DNA of 64,000 nt, from contig NC_064045.1 in NCBI RefSeq assembly GCF_932526225.1, forward strand, positions 2,953,998 through 3,017,997, in the 5' to 3' direction. This document shows positions 23,620 through 35,475 of this stretch, one piece after another; within the stretch, counting starts at the first letter, position 1, and the number at the start of each line of letters is the position of its first letter. The notes beneath the pieces were generated by a model, which saw nothing but the letters and a program-made list of their open reading frames with translations, was not told where the DNA came from and ran no database searches. The position numbers and the translations under genes are program-made. The DNA comes from Nematostella vectensis (Eukaryota; Cnidaria; Anthozoa; Actiniaria; Edwardsiidae).

Positions 23620-24655
23620 AAGCCACCGGCTCGATCCCGAACCCCGGAGAAAAGGAGCAGTCCCAAAGAGAAGTCTCGACGAAGTGTACACTGTTGTGTG
23701 ACAGGAAAAACAGTCCGACATCCTGTAGCAAAGTACTCCCGGTCAACGTCTTCTTAGCCAACTCCCCCAGAACAAGCGCACCGCGTCTACACCATCATCC
23801 ATGAGCAAAGCAACTCGACCCTGATTACCAGTGAACTAGCAGATGAGCTCGGCGCAGATGGTCCCTCTGAAAAGTACTTTCTTTCTACCTGCTCGGGAGA
23901 TAAGAAAGAAAAGCAAGGACGCCGAGTCCTCGGGCTGATGGTGTGATCGCTCAACGGAACCGAACACAAACTCCCCACTGAAGTCGAGTGCGACTCAATT
24001 CCCGAAGACAAGCGAGAAATACCAACACCTGAGATGGCGAGGAGCTTCCCACACATACGCGAAATCGCCGCTCACATACCTCCCCCTGAACGAGAGGCCA
24101 GAGTACACCTGTTGATAGGACGAGACGCCCCGGAGCTACTGAAAGTGAGAGAGTTTCGCAACGGCCCCAGAGGAGCCCCTTAGGCCCAACGCCTCGACCT
24201 CGGCTGGACGATAACCGGGCAGATGTGCCTCGATTTCGGCAGGAGCCCCGCGCATGTCCTCGCCCGACGCACCACTCTCTCACCTGAAGTACCCATAGCG
24301 GAACCTGAAAGAGAAACTGCAACCGACTACGAGCTAGTCCCCTGCCCTAACCAGCTTAAACTGACAGACGGGTTGCTTGGGCACAACGCTCTCCCGAAAG
24401 AGGAGGAAGTCTTCGCGACCACTAAAGACGACAACGTGACCAGCCTGTCTATAGACGACCAAAGATCCCTGGAGATAATGGAAAAGGGGATACACAAGAA
24501 TAGCAGTGGATGGAAACTGGGAGATGCCCCTTCCCTTCCGAGATAGTAACCCAGAGATGCCAAACAACCGCGCGCAGGCGATGAGCAGACTCCAGAACCT
24601 CACGAGATCCTTCGCAAGGAAGCCACAGCTAAAAACAGATTAGGTTGAGTTCATG
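23620..24655 (+). pseudogene. BEL/Pao protease and protease-RT linker
   Basis: After the Gag Cys/His region the frame contains VYTIIHEQSNSTLITSELAD, matching the Pao-type retropepsin active-site segment where the expected DEQSN reads HEQSN, so the catalytic Asp is gone. VHLLIGRDAPELLKV and RLDLGWTITGQMCLD follow, typical of the segment after the BEL protease. Stops at about 23944, 24181 and 24544 and a frameshift near 23750 confirm decay. Confidence 0.7.
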
Positions 24656-25490
24656 GGAAAGGTGCTGGGCAAAGGCCACGCCTCACCCGTCCCCCCTGAT
24701 CAGATACAAGCGCCCCCCGGACGCCTGTTTTACTTATCACACTTCCCGACGTATCACAATACAAAGAAAACCATCCGTGTAGTCTTCGACTCAAGCTGCG
24801 AGTTTGACGGCGTGTCCCTCAACAAAGTAATCCTGCCGGGACCCGACCTAATGAATAACCTTATCGGAGTTCTCATGCGATTTAGAAAAGAAGAAGTGGC
24901 AGTCATGTGCGACGTGGAGCAAATGTTCCACTCGTTCCACGTAAATCCCGAACACAGGAACTTTCTCAGGTTCCTTTGGTTCGAAAACAACAACCCCGAA
25001 GCGAGGATTATAGAGTACCGAATGAACTTTCACCTTTTTGGCAATGGGCCAAGCCTCGCCGTTGCCACCTTCGGTCTTCGAGCCACAGTAAACGACGGCG
25101 AGGAGAAGTGCAGTGAAGCAGTCAGACAGTTCGTCAATAGGAACTTCTACGTGGACGATGGGCTCGTCTCGGTAAGCACACCTAAAGAAGCCGTACAACT
25201 GGTGACAAACACACAAGCTGCACTCGCCACCAGAAACCTGAGACTACACAAGGTGGTCTCAAATTCAGTAGAAGTCGTCCAATCCTTCCCCGCCGAAGAC
25301 CGGGCGAAGGATCTCAAGGACCTAGACCTGAGCCATGACGATCTTCCAGCCCAAAGATCCCTAGGGGTATACTGGGAATTACAGAGCGATTCCTTCGCCT
25401 ATCGGGTCTCGCCTCCAGACACGCCTTTCACTAGAAGAGGAGTCCTGTCTGTGGTAAACTCAGTTTACGACCCCCTAGCTCCAGGAGGGG
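24653..25490 (+). pseudogene. pol: BEL/Pao reverse transcriptase
   Basis: A long open stretch carries KTIRVVFDSSCEFDGVSLN, AVMCDVEQMFHSFHV (first catalytic Asp), RMNFHLFGNGPSLAVAT (RT box before the active site) and FYVDDGLVSV (YVDD catalytic box), then the Pao thumb/connection LGVYWELQSD and SVVNSVYDPLA. This Pao-specific motif set separates it from gypsy RT. The frame stays open past the deletion junction but no longer encodes RNase H. Confidence 0.85.
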
Positions 25491-25514
25491 TCCCTCAAAG
25501 CTATCGAAACATTT

Positions 25515-26171
25515 CAGTCGGTAACAAAGTACGTAACAGAGCAAGGATGTACGTGGCTCTTCATCCCTCCCCATGCCTCACACTTCGGCGGCGTGTGGGA
25601 GAGGCAAATCAACACCATCCGCCGAGTCCTAGACGGCGTGTTCGCAGAGCTCGGAAAAGCGCAGCTAACGCACGAGCTGCTCTCCACGCTTATTGCCGAA
25701 GTCGTCACTATCGTTAACGCGCGACCTATTACAGCAATACCATCTGATGTCGATAACCCACAACCACTTTCACCTGCAACCCTTCTCACTATGAAGACAC
25801 GCCCAGCCGGCCCCCCTCCAGGTCAGTTCCTACCAGTGGACCTGTACGCACGTCGCCGCTGGAGACAAACTCAGTACTTGGCCGAGCAATTTTGGGTAAG
25901 GTGGAGACGTGAGTACCTACAAAATCTACAGCCTAGGCGCAAGTGGAACGAGCAACAGAGAAACCCCCAAGAGGGAGACATCGTGCTTCTCAAGGACGAC
26001 TCTGCCGTACGCAACAACTGGCCCATAGGACGCATATCGGAGGCGATCAAGAGTGCCGACGATAAAGTTAGAAAAGTTAAAATAGATGTAGTTAGAGACG
26101 GAGAAAAGAAGACCTACCTACGCCCAATCAAAGAATTAGTCCTGTTATTACCGAACGAGGGTAAAGTTTAA
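25515..26171 (+). pseudogene. BEL/Pao integrase C-terminal remnant
   Basis: Resumes at IPPHASHFGGVWERQI, which holds the catalytic Glu region of the DDE core; both upstream Asp residues and the HHCC zinc domain are deleted. The remaining 190 residues (INTIRRVLDGVFAE, NARPIT, PLSPATLL, WRREYLQNLQPR, GDIVLLKDD, WPIGRI) are the usual BEL integrase tail and are fully open to the TAA at 26169. Confidence 0.85.
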
Positions 26172-26214
26172 AATAATGTATAAGTAGCAAGGATAAGAAT
26201 CCTTGAGCGAGGAG

Positions 26215-26802
26215 TGTAACTGACATGCATCAATGTCCGATGCTTCAATGTTTTCGTTATCACTTAGCTATATCAACGCACGCTTAAGATTATGATTAGC
26301 TCTCAACATTTTGACATTTAAAGGAAAACCGCTGTTTAGCTCTTTAGTTTATTTTACGATCCTATCTTAGCCGCATCTAGCTTTTCCTGTTGTAATCGCT
26401 TTGGAATGCATTGTATCCTCTATTGGGACACGTTCGGTGACCACATTATTCACTCAGTCAAAGCCAGCAATCAGGAAGCAACAGCGCTTAAAGAGTTGGA
26501 GAACTCTATTATTTTACAGTCCAGAACAGACGTAAGTTTCTAAGTTCAGCTCTTGCCATTTTTGTCTTTATCTGAATTTATTAGAAATCATTGTTAATAT
26601 TAGAATTGTAATTTTCTGTAATTATTTCGCTTTCTAGTTTTTTACCGCATCGTGCCTGTGATCCTGTAATTCTGCCAGCCAAGTAATAAAGCCATTACAA
26701 AAACCAGTTTGGGCTCAGTTTTACACACTACGCGAAGTGGTTAATGCTAGCGAACTTGGTCCTCAACACACCAGAGTGTCTGACTAAACCGGGAACGCAA
26801 CA
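26215..26802 (+). repeat. BEL 3' LTR (588 bp)
   Basis: Same termini as the 5' LTR with 31 extra bases. A purine-rich GAGCGAGGAG directly precedes it and is a candidate polypurine tract. Confidence 0.95.
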
Positions 26803-26823
26803 CATAATTTTGCGGATCAGGGC

Positions 26824-27180
26824 ATGCCCCCCATTAACGCTAGATATCCGTATGATCCAACAGTTCAAAACATGATTAGAAATGAAGTCAAGCGGCAGAT
26901 GGGAAATTTCCGAAACCCAGACCAACGCGCTCAGCCAAGGTATAATCTCAGGAACCCTAGGAATATTAGGGGTAGCCCATTGTGTTACCGTTGCAATCGT
27001 TATGGCCACACCCAACATTTTTGCCGTAACCCTCCTCCGCCACAACGCCAGTCACCTAGACAACCAGACCCACGCGTCCCACCACGCATGTATGCCATAC
27101 GCACACCTCAGGGCCGTCCCAATTCGGGAAACTAGATTCGGTCCTCAATACAGCAGACATAGTAACCGAATTTAACGTTT
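26824..27180 (+). pseudogene. gag: Gypsy gag C-terminal part with CCHC zinc knuckle
   Basis: Encodes a basic, Pro/Arg/Asn-rich region with a perfect knuckle CYRCNRYGHTQHFC (C-x2-C-x4-H-x4-C) near 26980, which in the family binds element RNA. The matrix and capsid parts are absent because the BEL LTR abuts at 26802. The first ATG at 26824 is not the true Gag start. Confidence 0.85.
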
Positions 27181-28620
27181 TTGGGGCCGCTAATTTACAT
27201 AATTTTTCTGACAAGCCAGAACGTAAGGTCAATCACATACAGTGCTATGTAAACAATTCTTTTACCAGCTATAACGGAACCGGAAATTTTATCTCCCCAC
27301 AACTTAACCCAAACAAAAGATTCGTTAGAAGTTTTGAAAGAGGATCAGTTCTCCGCGCAAAAGTCAGACAAGGATTTATAGAGGGACATGGCTAAACCGA
27401 ATTTTGAGAATAGAAAAAGATTAAATTGTAAAGAGATCTCAGAGGACAATTTTTATGTAGATGTCCCTCGCATCAGAGAACGTTCTCTTGTTAGGGAAGT
27501 TATTGATGAAAACTTGAGCTCAAGTGGCACTTGTAATGGGAATTCCCTTCGTGTACTGAACGCACAGTTGGGAATATTAAGTTCAGAAAGAGTTACCAAA
27601 AGTACAAGTGCGAAACCACATTGCGACACTGATGTGCCTGCTGTCCCTAGCGGTTTAGCGGGATTGAGTATGGACACGAAGGGACTTTCTTTTAACTCAA
27701 TTCAACATTCTGACGCGGGAAACAAATGTATTATACAGTTTATGGGCCACACAAACAGTATGAAAATTGAAGGTCACATTGATGACAAGCATGCTGTATT
27801 TCTTGTTGACACGGGTGCACACGTCTCGGCAATTAATAAGTCTGTTTGGGATCAGCTAACACATCAACCTTTTTTGGATAAAACAAATCTAAGAGCGATT
27901 ACTACGGCCAGCGGGGAGCCTTTACAAGTACATGGCACTGTTTCAATTGATATTACGTTAGATGGGCACAACTTTCCATTAACTGCTCATGTTATTGAAG
28001 ATTTGACCTACCAATGTATTTTAGGAAGAGATTTTCTATCTCAGCACAACGATGATTTGAATTTTCAAGAGAGTAAACTGGTCCTCACTCTTCCGGAGAC
28101 TTTCCTTTTACTATATCTAACAATGTAGAGGAAAACGCAGACGAGGCAGATGTATTTTCAGTTATTGCAAATCAGTATTTTGTCCTGCCTCCTCAATCAG
28201 GGACCTTGATCCCAGGAAAGATTAAGGGACCAGACCATACACACACTGTAGGTTTGATAGAACGGAGAGAGGACCTCCCTGACAAATTTTCAATAGTAGG
28301 GGCTTCAGAATTAGTCACGGTTTCAGAAGGAAATATGGTACCTATTCGTCTGCTTAATCCTACATCAGAAGGGGTTAAAATCTATGAGAACACTAGACTT
28401 GCCTCTTTTTCAAAACTAGACAACCACACTAAAACAATCGAGTTCCCAGGGGAACAAGATATGACCTTTCAGTCAGGACACACCTCTCCAGGTTCAACAT
28501 GTGACACGTCACACCTTCCAGACATTTCACATGCTGCTTTTTCAGATGCAAATAAGGCTAAGCTACAGCAATTGCTTTATGATTATCGAGATGTTTTGCA
28601 TCATCAGTTGAACAATTAGG
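27181..28620 (+). pseudogene. pol: Gypsy pol N-terminus: linker and aspartic protease
   Basis: Open frame continues from gag in another phase to 27395, then 27388-28128 carries FLVDTGAHVSAI (DTG catalytic triad) and CILGRDFL (the ILG flap-side motif) of a retropepsin. 28206-28619 is the spacer to RT (IPGKIKG, DYRDV). Frame changes near 27390, 28125 and 28615 break the polyprotein. The protease would mature Gag-Pol. Confidence 0.85.
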
Positions 28621-31600
28621 TAGATGCTCAATAATTGAACACATCATAGACACAGGGGATGCCTCACCGATAAGACAGAGGCCTTATAGGACCACACCCG
28701 AGAAAAGAGAGGAAATCGATAAACAGGTTACGGAAATGTTAAGAAACAACATCATACAACCATCAACTAGTGCTTGGGCATCACCTGTAGTTTTAGTTGC
28801 TAAACCTGATGGTTCCATGAGATTTTGTGTTGACTATCGCAAACTTAATGCAGTTACTAGACGAGACTCGTTCCCACTCCCCTTAATCTCTGAGGTGTTT
28901 GACAGTTTATCAGGGGCACAGGTATTTACTAGTTGTGATATGAAGGTGGGTTTTTGGCAAATCCAAGTTTCAGAGGAGTCCAGAGAGAAAACCGCTTTTA
29001 TAACGGGTTGTGGGAATTCCAGGTATTGCCTTTCGGGCTCGCCTCGAGCCCTCTGACATTCTAACGCTTAATGGGTCACATTATAAGGGGACTTGAATAC
29101 AAATGTGCTCTGATCTATATTGATGATCTCATCATCTTTTCCAAATCAGAAGAAGAACACTTAGAGCATTTGGCTGAGATATTTGAGCGCTTACGAGCAG
29201 CCAATCTTAAGCTTAACCCTGCCAAATGTGACTTTGCCAAAAAGAAATTGCAGTACCTAGGCCATGTAATCACACCTGAGGGAATAAGTCCTAGTGGAAG
29301 CAAAGTAAAGGCAGTTTCAGAGTATCCACCCCCACGAAACCTCAAAGAACTAAGATGTTTTCTGGGTATGATTAACTTCTACCGCCGGTTCATTAAGGAC
29401 TTTGCAGCCATTGCTAGACCTCTCAATGACCTCACTAAGAAATCTGTGCAATTTGTTTGGTCACCAGAATGTAACCAGGCTTTCCAGACACTGAAAGACT
29501 CCTTGCTCTCAGCACCAATCCTAGTTGTCCCTGATTTTTCTAAGGCTTTTCATTTGATCACCGATGCATCTGCCACAGGGATTGGCATGACATTAGCACA
29601 ACAGGATGAAAAAGGCACTGAGCGGCCAATTGCTTTTAATGGACGCAGTCTCAATTCTAGTGAGCGAAACTACTCGGCCACAGATCATGAATTGTTAGCT
29701 GTCATAGAAGCAATCAAAAAGTTTTCACCATACATACATGGTAGAAAAGTGTTCATTCACACAGACCATGCAGCCTTACAGTTCCTAGCTAAGGCTAAGG
29801 ATTTTCAGGGTAGATTGGCACGCTGGGCCCTGTTGCTGCAACCACAAGACTATGAAATAGTCTACAGACCAGGGAAATCTAATGTTGTCGCAGGTGCCTT
29901 GAGCAGACGGCCTAATGAAAATTTGCAACTGTATGCCTTTAATCAAGGACCTAGACAATTTCTAGACATTTTCCACCACCAAAGGAAAGACAAGGATCTT
30001 GCAGCAATAATTGATTTTCTGGAGAGTCATGTCTTGCCAAAAGACAACAAACTAGCTCGCCAGCTAATCCTAACAAAGGATAATTTTTATCTAGATAAAC
30101 ACGGACTCTTGTTTCATTTGGAACACAAAAACAACAGGCGAGACCAGGTTCCAATTTCACAACTAGTAATCCCTAAGTCTATGCGTCATGAAGTGCTCAC
30201 ACATGCACATGACCACATCACTAGTGGACATTTCGGTACAAATAAAACATATCACAAACTCAGACTTCGGTATTGGTGGAAGGGCATGTATCAAGACACT
30301 GACCACTGGTGCAAATCTTGCACCGACTGTTCCATGAGGAAATCTCCTAAGAATCAGCTTAAAGCAACCTTGGTTCCCATCCCAGTAGAGGGACCCTTTG
30401 ATCGGGTGGCTATGGATATTTTAGGCCCCTTTCCTACATCGTCACGGGGAAACAAATACATCCTAGTGATTAGTGATTACCTCACAAAGTGGCCAGAAGC
30501 TATCGCCCTGCCAGACACGACAGCAAGCACAATCGCTGAGGTTTTTGTGAATGAGATCATTGCTCGTTTTGGTTGCCCTCGCACCTTGTTGAGTGACAGG
30601 GGTCCAAATTTTATGTCCTCTCTAGTTGGCGAAATTTGTAGGATCTTTAAAATCAGAAAGATTAACACTTCTGGGTATAACCCTAAGTGTGATGGGCTAG
30701 TAGAGCGTATTAATTCCACCCTACTTCAGAGTCTCTCTATGTATGTTAGCTCATCACAAAAAGACTGGGACCGATTCATCCCTTGTTGTCTATTTGCTTA
30801 TCGAGTCACACCACATGAAAGCACACTCGAAACACCACACTACTTACTAATGGGTCGCGACGCACGATTAGTTATTGATACGAAGCTACTTCCACCTGAG
30901 AACCTTTCCTCCTCTGTATCAGAACACAGGAAGCGAATTGTAGAAGCAGTGGAATTTAGCCAAAGCTTAGCATGAGAAAATATCATGCGCACTCAACAAA
31001 AGATGAAATTGTTTTACGATCGCAATGCTAAAATCAGAAACTTTGAAGTAGGGGAACTAGTTTGGATTTTCACTCCGAGAACTCCTAAAAACAAGTGTAG
31101 GAAATTGATTTCGAAGTGGACAGGTCCCTATCGTCTTGTGAAACGAGGGGCCTCGGGTGTGCATTTCTTTGTACGAACGTTAGACATCACCGTGCTAGAT
31201 TCGCAGTGAATGTGAACCGCATGAAACGAGTTATCGACAAAAACGAAAGACCTATAGACCCCCCTGACAATGACAACACTGACGAACCTTACCTGGATGA
31301 AGACGATCTCCCTTCACACAGTTTCACAACAGTAGAACCACTCAAACAAGCGGAGGACGCTCTTACCAACCAGTCGACATCCGTGCCAAGCACGAGCCAA
31401 ACTACACATAACAGAACTCCAGACGAGACATCAGAGAACAAATCCAAATCCTCACTAACACCGACCGCTACAGAACAATCCACAGACAATGACGGGATTT
31501 TCATAGTGAAAAAGCTGTTGAATTGTCGCCGAAGAAGCAAAACAACCGAATACTTAGTCTTGTGGTCAGACGATTCACAAACTTGGGAACCGCGCCATAA

Positions 31601-31643
31601 CATTTTAGATAAGCGACTCATCACCCACTACAACCACAGGTAG
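28621..31643 (+). pseudogene. pol: Gypsy pol: RT, RNase H, integrase, GPY/F and chromodomain
   Basis: RT: WASPVVLVAKPDG, RFCVDYRKLN, TSCDMKVGFWQI (the catalytic-Asp box) and YIDDLIIFS. RNase H: ITDASATGIG, NYSATDHELLAV, IHTDHAALQFL; the last acidic box reads NVVAGALSR where family members have ADALSR, so one metal-binding Asp is replaced by Gly. Integrase: HAHDH...CKSCTDC zinc domain (30200-30335), then MDILGPF, LLSDRGPNF and VERINSTL holding D, D and E. The tail has KWTGPYRLVKR (GPY/F) and a chromodomain (VKKLLNCRR, EYLVLWSDDSQTWEP, NILDKRLI). Breaks: a frameshift near 29015, TAA at 29062, TGA at 30973, and a one-base loss near 31188 absent from the second copy. Confidence 0.9.
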
Positions 31644-32622
31644 CCCAGGCAATGGTTGCTTGTCGTAGATCGGAATTCGGCTGTTCTGAGATCGGTCGAG
31701 TACAGCGTTTTTTTGTGTGTAAAATGTTGTCAATAAAATTGCCTTAGAACTTAGAACATGCCTTGTTGTTGTCAAATTCACGTGTAATAAACGATTTGGG
31801 GGGGTTTTCTCAACGGAATTTATGACTTCTCTCTCCCTACTAAAGAAAGATACAAGGTTTGAGACGCCATTTTCGGTAGCACTCAAATATCGTCGAAATT
31901 CCAGAGTAAAAAACAACAAACTAAATATTTTTATCTCGCAGACCTATGCCAGGGTACACTTACATTCGATATGTGGCAAAACATCCGAGCTAAACTATTT
32001 TCCCTGGCCGCTAGCCGTATTTTAAAACGAGAAAGTAGCCACAATTATCCTTGACCGATGCCGTTGGACAATTAGTTACGCTTGACCGCGCTGGGAAGGA
32101 GAGCAAACTATATTACCCTCCCTGCCAGGTGGGAAAATGTCGCGCTCGGCCATTGTTAGGCCATCCAATCCGAACGCGAGTTGACCAAGACTCTCCAGTG
32201 GAAAACCCGCGATGCTGTCAACGGCGCATTACTTACTGTAGTAGATACGGATTTCACACTTTTTCACGATCTCAAATTCAGTATTATCAGTTTGCGGAGC
32301 GAGATTGTCCGGAATCCAACATAAACAGGTAAGTTTTAAGGTGACAGCATTTTTTTATTTTTAAATCTGAAGTATAAACTCGGCCAAGACGAACAACAGA
32401 GAAGGCGAAGAGACGGACTCAGATTGCAATCCTTCGAATTTTGTTTGTAGGTAACACACTAGAAACTTTTGAAGACAGCAATCCCTTTTTGATGCAATAC
32501 TCTAAATTCTTTTCTCTGCTTTGCTCTTCTCGAACGTTTGCCAACACTATTAAAACACAGATTTTGTTGAACGTCACGTTCGACACTAAAACTTTTTTTT
32601 TACTTCCGGTTGCCGTTACGCA
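31644..32622 (+). promoter_or_regulatory. Pol-env spacer with LTR-like words and a strong splice donor
   Basis: About 1 kb without long frames. It includes AATAAA at 31734, a G-run at 31798, CCAGGTGGGAAAATGTCGCGC (about 32125), similar to the start of the candidate 3' LTR (35476), and a perfect donor CAG/GTAAGT at 32328/32329. A leader here could be spliced to the env acceptor at 33116. The donor is lost in unit 2, where the sequence jumps from GGAATTCAG to GTGACAGC. Promoter activity is inference. Confidence 0.35.
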
Positions 32623-32851
32623 GAAAACCGACCAACAGAAACCTCAGGCAGGGAAGGAGCAGTCACAAGAGCCAAAAGAAGAAGAGGAAGAGAAGCCCCC
32701 GGCCGCCATTTTCGCGGGGATGGAGCTGGATTCGGATTCAGAGGATGATGATGTGGATCCGGACCAATTAATCGATGACTACCCGTTCACACTGGACACA
32801 GTCGAAGATTATTTTGACGCCATCGCCGACGGATACATCCGTCTACACTAG
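32623..32851 (+). CDS. Acidic accessory ORF between pol and env
   Basis: A polypyrimidine tract and CAG at 32622 precede a frame that is open from at least 32441 to the stop at 32849. The C-terminal part is strongly acidic (EEEEEK, LDSDSEDDDVDPDQLIDD) and ends in an aromatic/acidic stretch (VEDYFDAIADGYIRL). No family recognised; acidic aromatic stretches can act as activation domains, but that is only a suggestion. The unit 2 counterpart (48850-49080) is frameshifted in the acidic part, though the final 40 codons survive in another frame. Confidence 0.35.
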
Positions 32852-33104
32852 TTATATTCATAAACCACAATTCTTATCTCTCGTAATTATCGACGTTCCT
32901 CTTACAATATATCTTATTTTATAAAAAAATTAGTTTTTTTTCTGCATTTCAAGGCTATACGTAGTCTTTTAATTTCTTCTGTCAGTATGAGCGCCTAAAC
33001 TTAGGGGAACTCGATAGTTAATTAATCTGTTTTATCATTGTAGCCAAGTACATGCAATATAAATAAATCCATTGTAATCACCCAAATTTAGCTTTCTATT
33101 TGAA

Positions 33105-33116
33105 TTTATCTTTCAG
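33105..33116 (+). promoter_or_regulatory. Candidate env splice acceptor
   Basis: TTTATCTTTCAG directly upstream of the env ATG (33125); the same sequence precedes the env ATG in unit 2. Retroviral and errantiviral env genes are commonly expressed from a spliced RNA, and this pairs naturally with the donor at 32329. Confidence 0.5.
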
Positions 33117-33124
33117 ACCAATAG

Positions 33125-35107
33125 ATGCCGAGTATGTTGTTTTACGGAACACCTAGCCTTTTTGCTACTTGCTTCATTTTCACAATAGTGATTCGGCTTT
33201 CAAATGCACAACAATTTGGCGAATTCAACAAACAAGTGACCTTTTACCCTGCAGCGCTTTATGTTTCCCATCACCCCCAACAGCTCACTTTTTATGACGA
33301 CACCAAATTAGCACATATTACGGCAGACCTTAGAACATCTCCGCTAGGTCCCAAAAGAACCATGTCAACGAAGTGTTCACAGGCTCATACAACGTTTTAT
33401 AACCACCTCCTATCTACTGTTTTTGTTACGCGCGATACAATGCAACGCCAAATGTCTCTTTCTATCTTGACCGAGTGTAACACACTCCTATCCAATTTAT
33501 ACTATTATGAGACCGGAACGTCTCCCAGCATGTTATGCTGGTCTCTTCGGTTTACTTAGACTTCTTTACAAGAGCGCACTAGGGAAATGCGAAGAAAACC
33601 ACGTTAAAAACTTGCGTGCGACCTTGCGTAGTATGACAAGCGAGCTACAAACTTCTCAACATTTAATTAGAGCGGTAAACGGTAAAACCGTTTATCTATT
33701 CAAACTCACAGACACAATGTCCACCAAGATAAATAGGCTCTCCCACAATATGCAACAAGTCGATCAGACGTTCAGAACCTGGCAAAAAAACAATTAGTGC
33801 TTATGTCACGACATAGTAGATGTCACGACAAACTTCTAATGGAATTTCTGTCAAAATATACGATGGAATCAAGCCACGCAATGAGTGATCTTCTGCGATC
33901 CTTTGAGGTACAGAGTACGGTGGACACTGTCATGCGTATCAACTCACGAAAATTGATTTTCATTTTCGAATTTCCGCAGTTTATCATTCCGCACATTCAG
34001 TGGCGTTTTCGTGAAGATCCCGATCTCGCTTTAACAACAGACGCGTTATCACACGGTATAAATTTGATCGCAGCCCCAACAGTCGAAGTAGAGCACAGAG
34101 CGAATAAAATCAACCTTCACATTTTAATCACAATTCCTGTTGTCAAGGATACTGGTTCCTTCTGCACAGTTGAAAACCTTAGCCCTTTAACTGTCAACCT
34201 AACAGGATCATGTGTCTCGGGGCCAATTCGCAAAAATGACCTTGCATTAATTACAGGCCCCTCGGAAAAATATATTGTAAAGCAAAGTGCCCTGTCCAAA
34301 TGTTTTCAAAATGACAAAGCTTTTCTATGTCCAACCAACATACTACATAAAATAGGTAGTAGTGAATGGCTCGGTCTTCCATTTAACAAACATACTAAAG
34401 TCAAGTATGCAAGGAACTTTCTACCAACAAGCTGAGATACGCTACACCCGTTGATTGTATTGGGAGGACGAACCTATCTCTCAACAACCCACGACTCATT
34501 GCAAACAACGCAGGGAGCCCTGGAACTACGGCCTCTGCAGGTCTTTACACTCCCATGCAACGTGTCCTTTCAAGGGATGAAATCAGGAATAACAGACTGT
34601 TCGGAACGACTCGATGTTCACTTGCCAATATTTGCTGAGCAGTCACTTCAGTACGTAGATTGGCACCTCCAGGATCGATTTACACTGGACTTACATCACA
34701 AATCACTTGATGTGCCATCACAAATGGTCATCAACCAATCAGTGGCTAAAGAACTGGATAATGTTAACCTCACCTATGACTCTCGTTTGACGGAGCAGAT
34801 CGCGGAAGCAAACAAACAAATCAACAAGATTCAAGAGGTTATCTTAACCTACTCGGATCAGATCCTGCTCTATGTCATATCAGACCTATGCATTTTAAAC
34901 ACGATCCTCTTCATTACACTGTTAGTCGTGTATTACCAGCACACGTACAGCAAACGCCACGTGCCTGCCACGTGCCACAAGTGTAACCTCAAAAAGAGGA
35001 ACGATACAGAGAAAGAAACACTCAAAGAAAAACCAGGGAAAAACAAAAAGGAACAGGAGCCAATCATCAAAAAGCAAGAAAACATCAAGGTTACAAGAGA
35101 TAACTAA
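33125..35107 (+). pseudogene. env: Env-like glycoprotein gene of the gypsy element, broken
   Basis: ATG 33125 begins a hydrophobic signal-peptide-like segment ending at SNA. Later parts, in shifted frames, include a helical region (33600-33780), a Cys-containing ectodomain with N-glycosylation sites, a heptad-like helix (near 34760-34850) and one membrane span (about 34860-34940) followed by a Lys/Glu-rich cytoplasmic tail to 35107. Overall layout and the IPV...F and C-x-C spacing recall errantivirus/baculovirus-F-type envelopes; homology is by impression only. Breaks: frame changes near 33530 and in an A-run at 33784 (both shared with unit 2, so older than the duplication) and a TGA at 34433 private to this copy. 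In the family Env mediates membrane fusion; this copy cannot make an intact protein. Confidence 0.7.
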
Positions 35108-35462
35108 AACACAAGAACAAGTGCAGCTTCCACCAGACGTGAGAACAACCAGCAAAAACTAAAATGCGCGCCAGGACAACCAAGTACACAATACAAAAAA
35201 AGTCAACGGATCATGCAAGTATTAACGGACATGATTACGGATATGGACAATCATATATTACTCATATTATGTGTGAACACTATATTCAAACAAAAGGAAA
35301 TACATAAAGGACAAATGAACATTATTTTAACCACGTAATTATCAGCTATTACCTTGATTGATTGATTTAGTTGATGCTAATGCGTAATTAACTTTCGCTG
35401 ATTTGTAGTTTTGTAGGACAGCCTTACCCGTCTTATGCGTTTCAGGGACTGAAACGAGTTTA

Positions 35463-35475
35463 AGAAGGGGGGACT
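35463..35475 (+). promoter_or_regulatory. Candidate polypurine tract
   Basis: AAGAAGGGGGGA sits immediately before TGTCACG, the expected start of a 3' LTR. It would prime plus-strand DNA synthesis. Confidence 0.45.

Larger units (their letters stand above)
21071..26802 (+). mobile_element. BEL/Pao LTR retrotransposon, internally deleted
   Basis: Two direct LTRs (TGTAACTG...GCAACA) bound a gag-pol region with BEL/Pao signatures. At 5.7 kb it is short for the family because RNase H and most of the integrase are missing (join near 25490-25515). The flanks do not show a shared 4-6 bp duplication (left ACTACG, right CATAAT): the left flank is an integrase fragment and the right flank is the gypsy gag. 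LTR identity of about 98.5% by eye suggests a fairly recent insertion despite the broken genes. Confidence 0.9.

Noticed and set aside
24327-24603. Minus-strand frames inside the BEL element
   Set aside because: Shadows of the plus-strand protease-RT linker, which carries Pao motifs.
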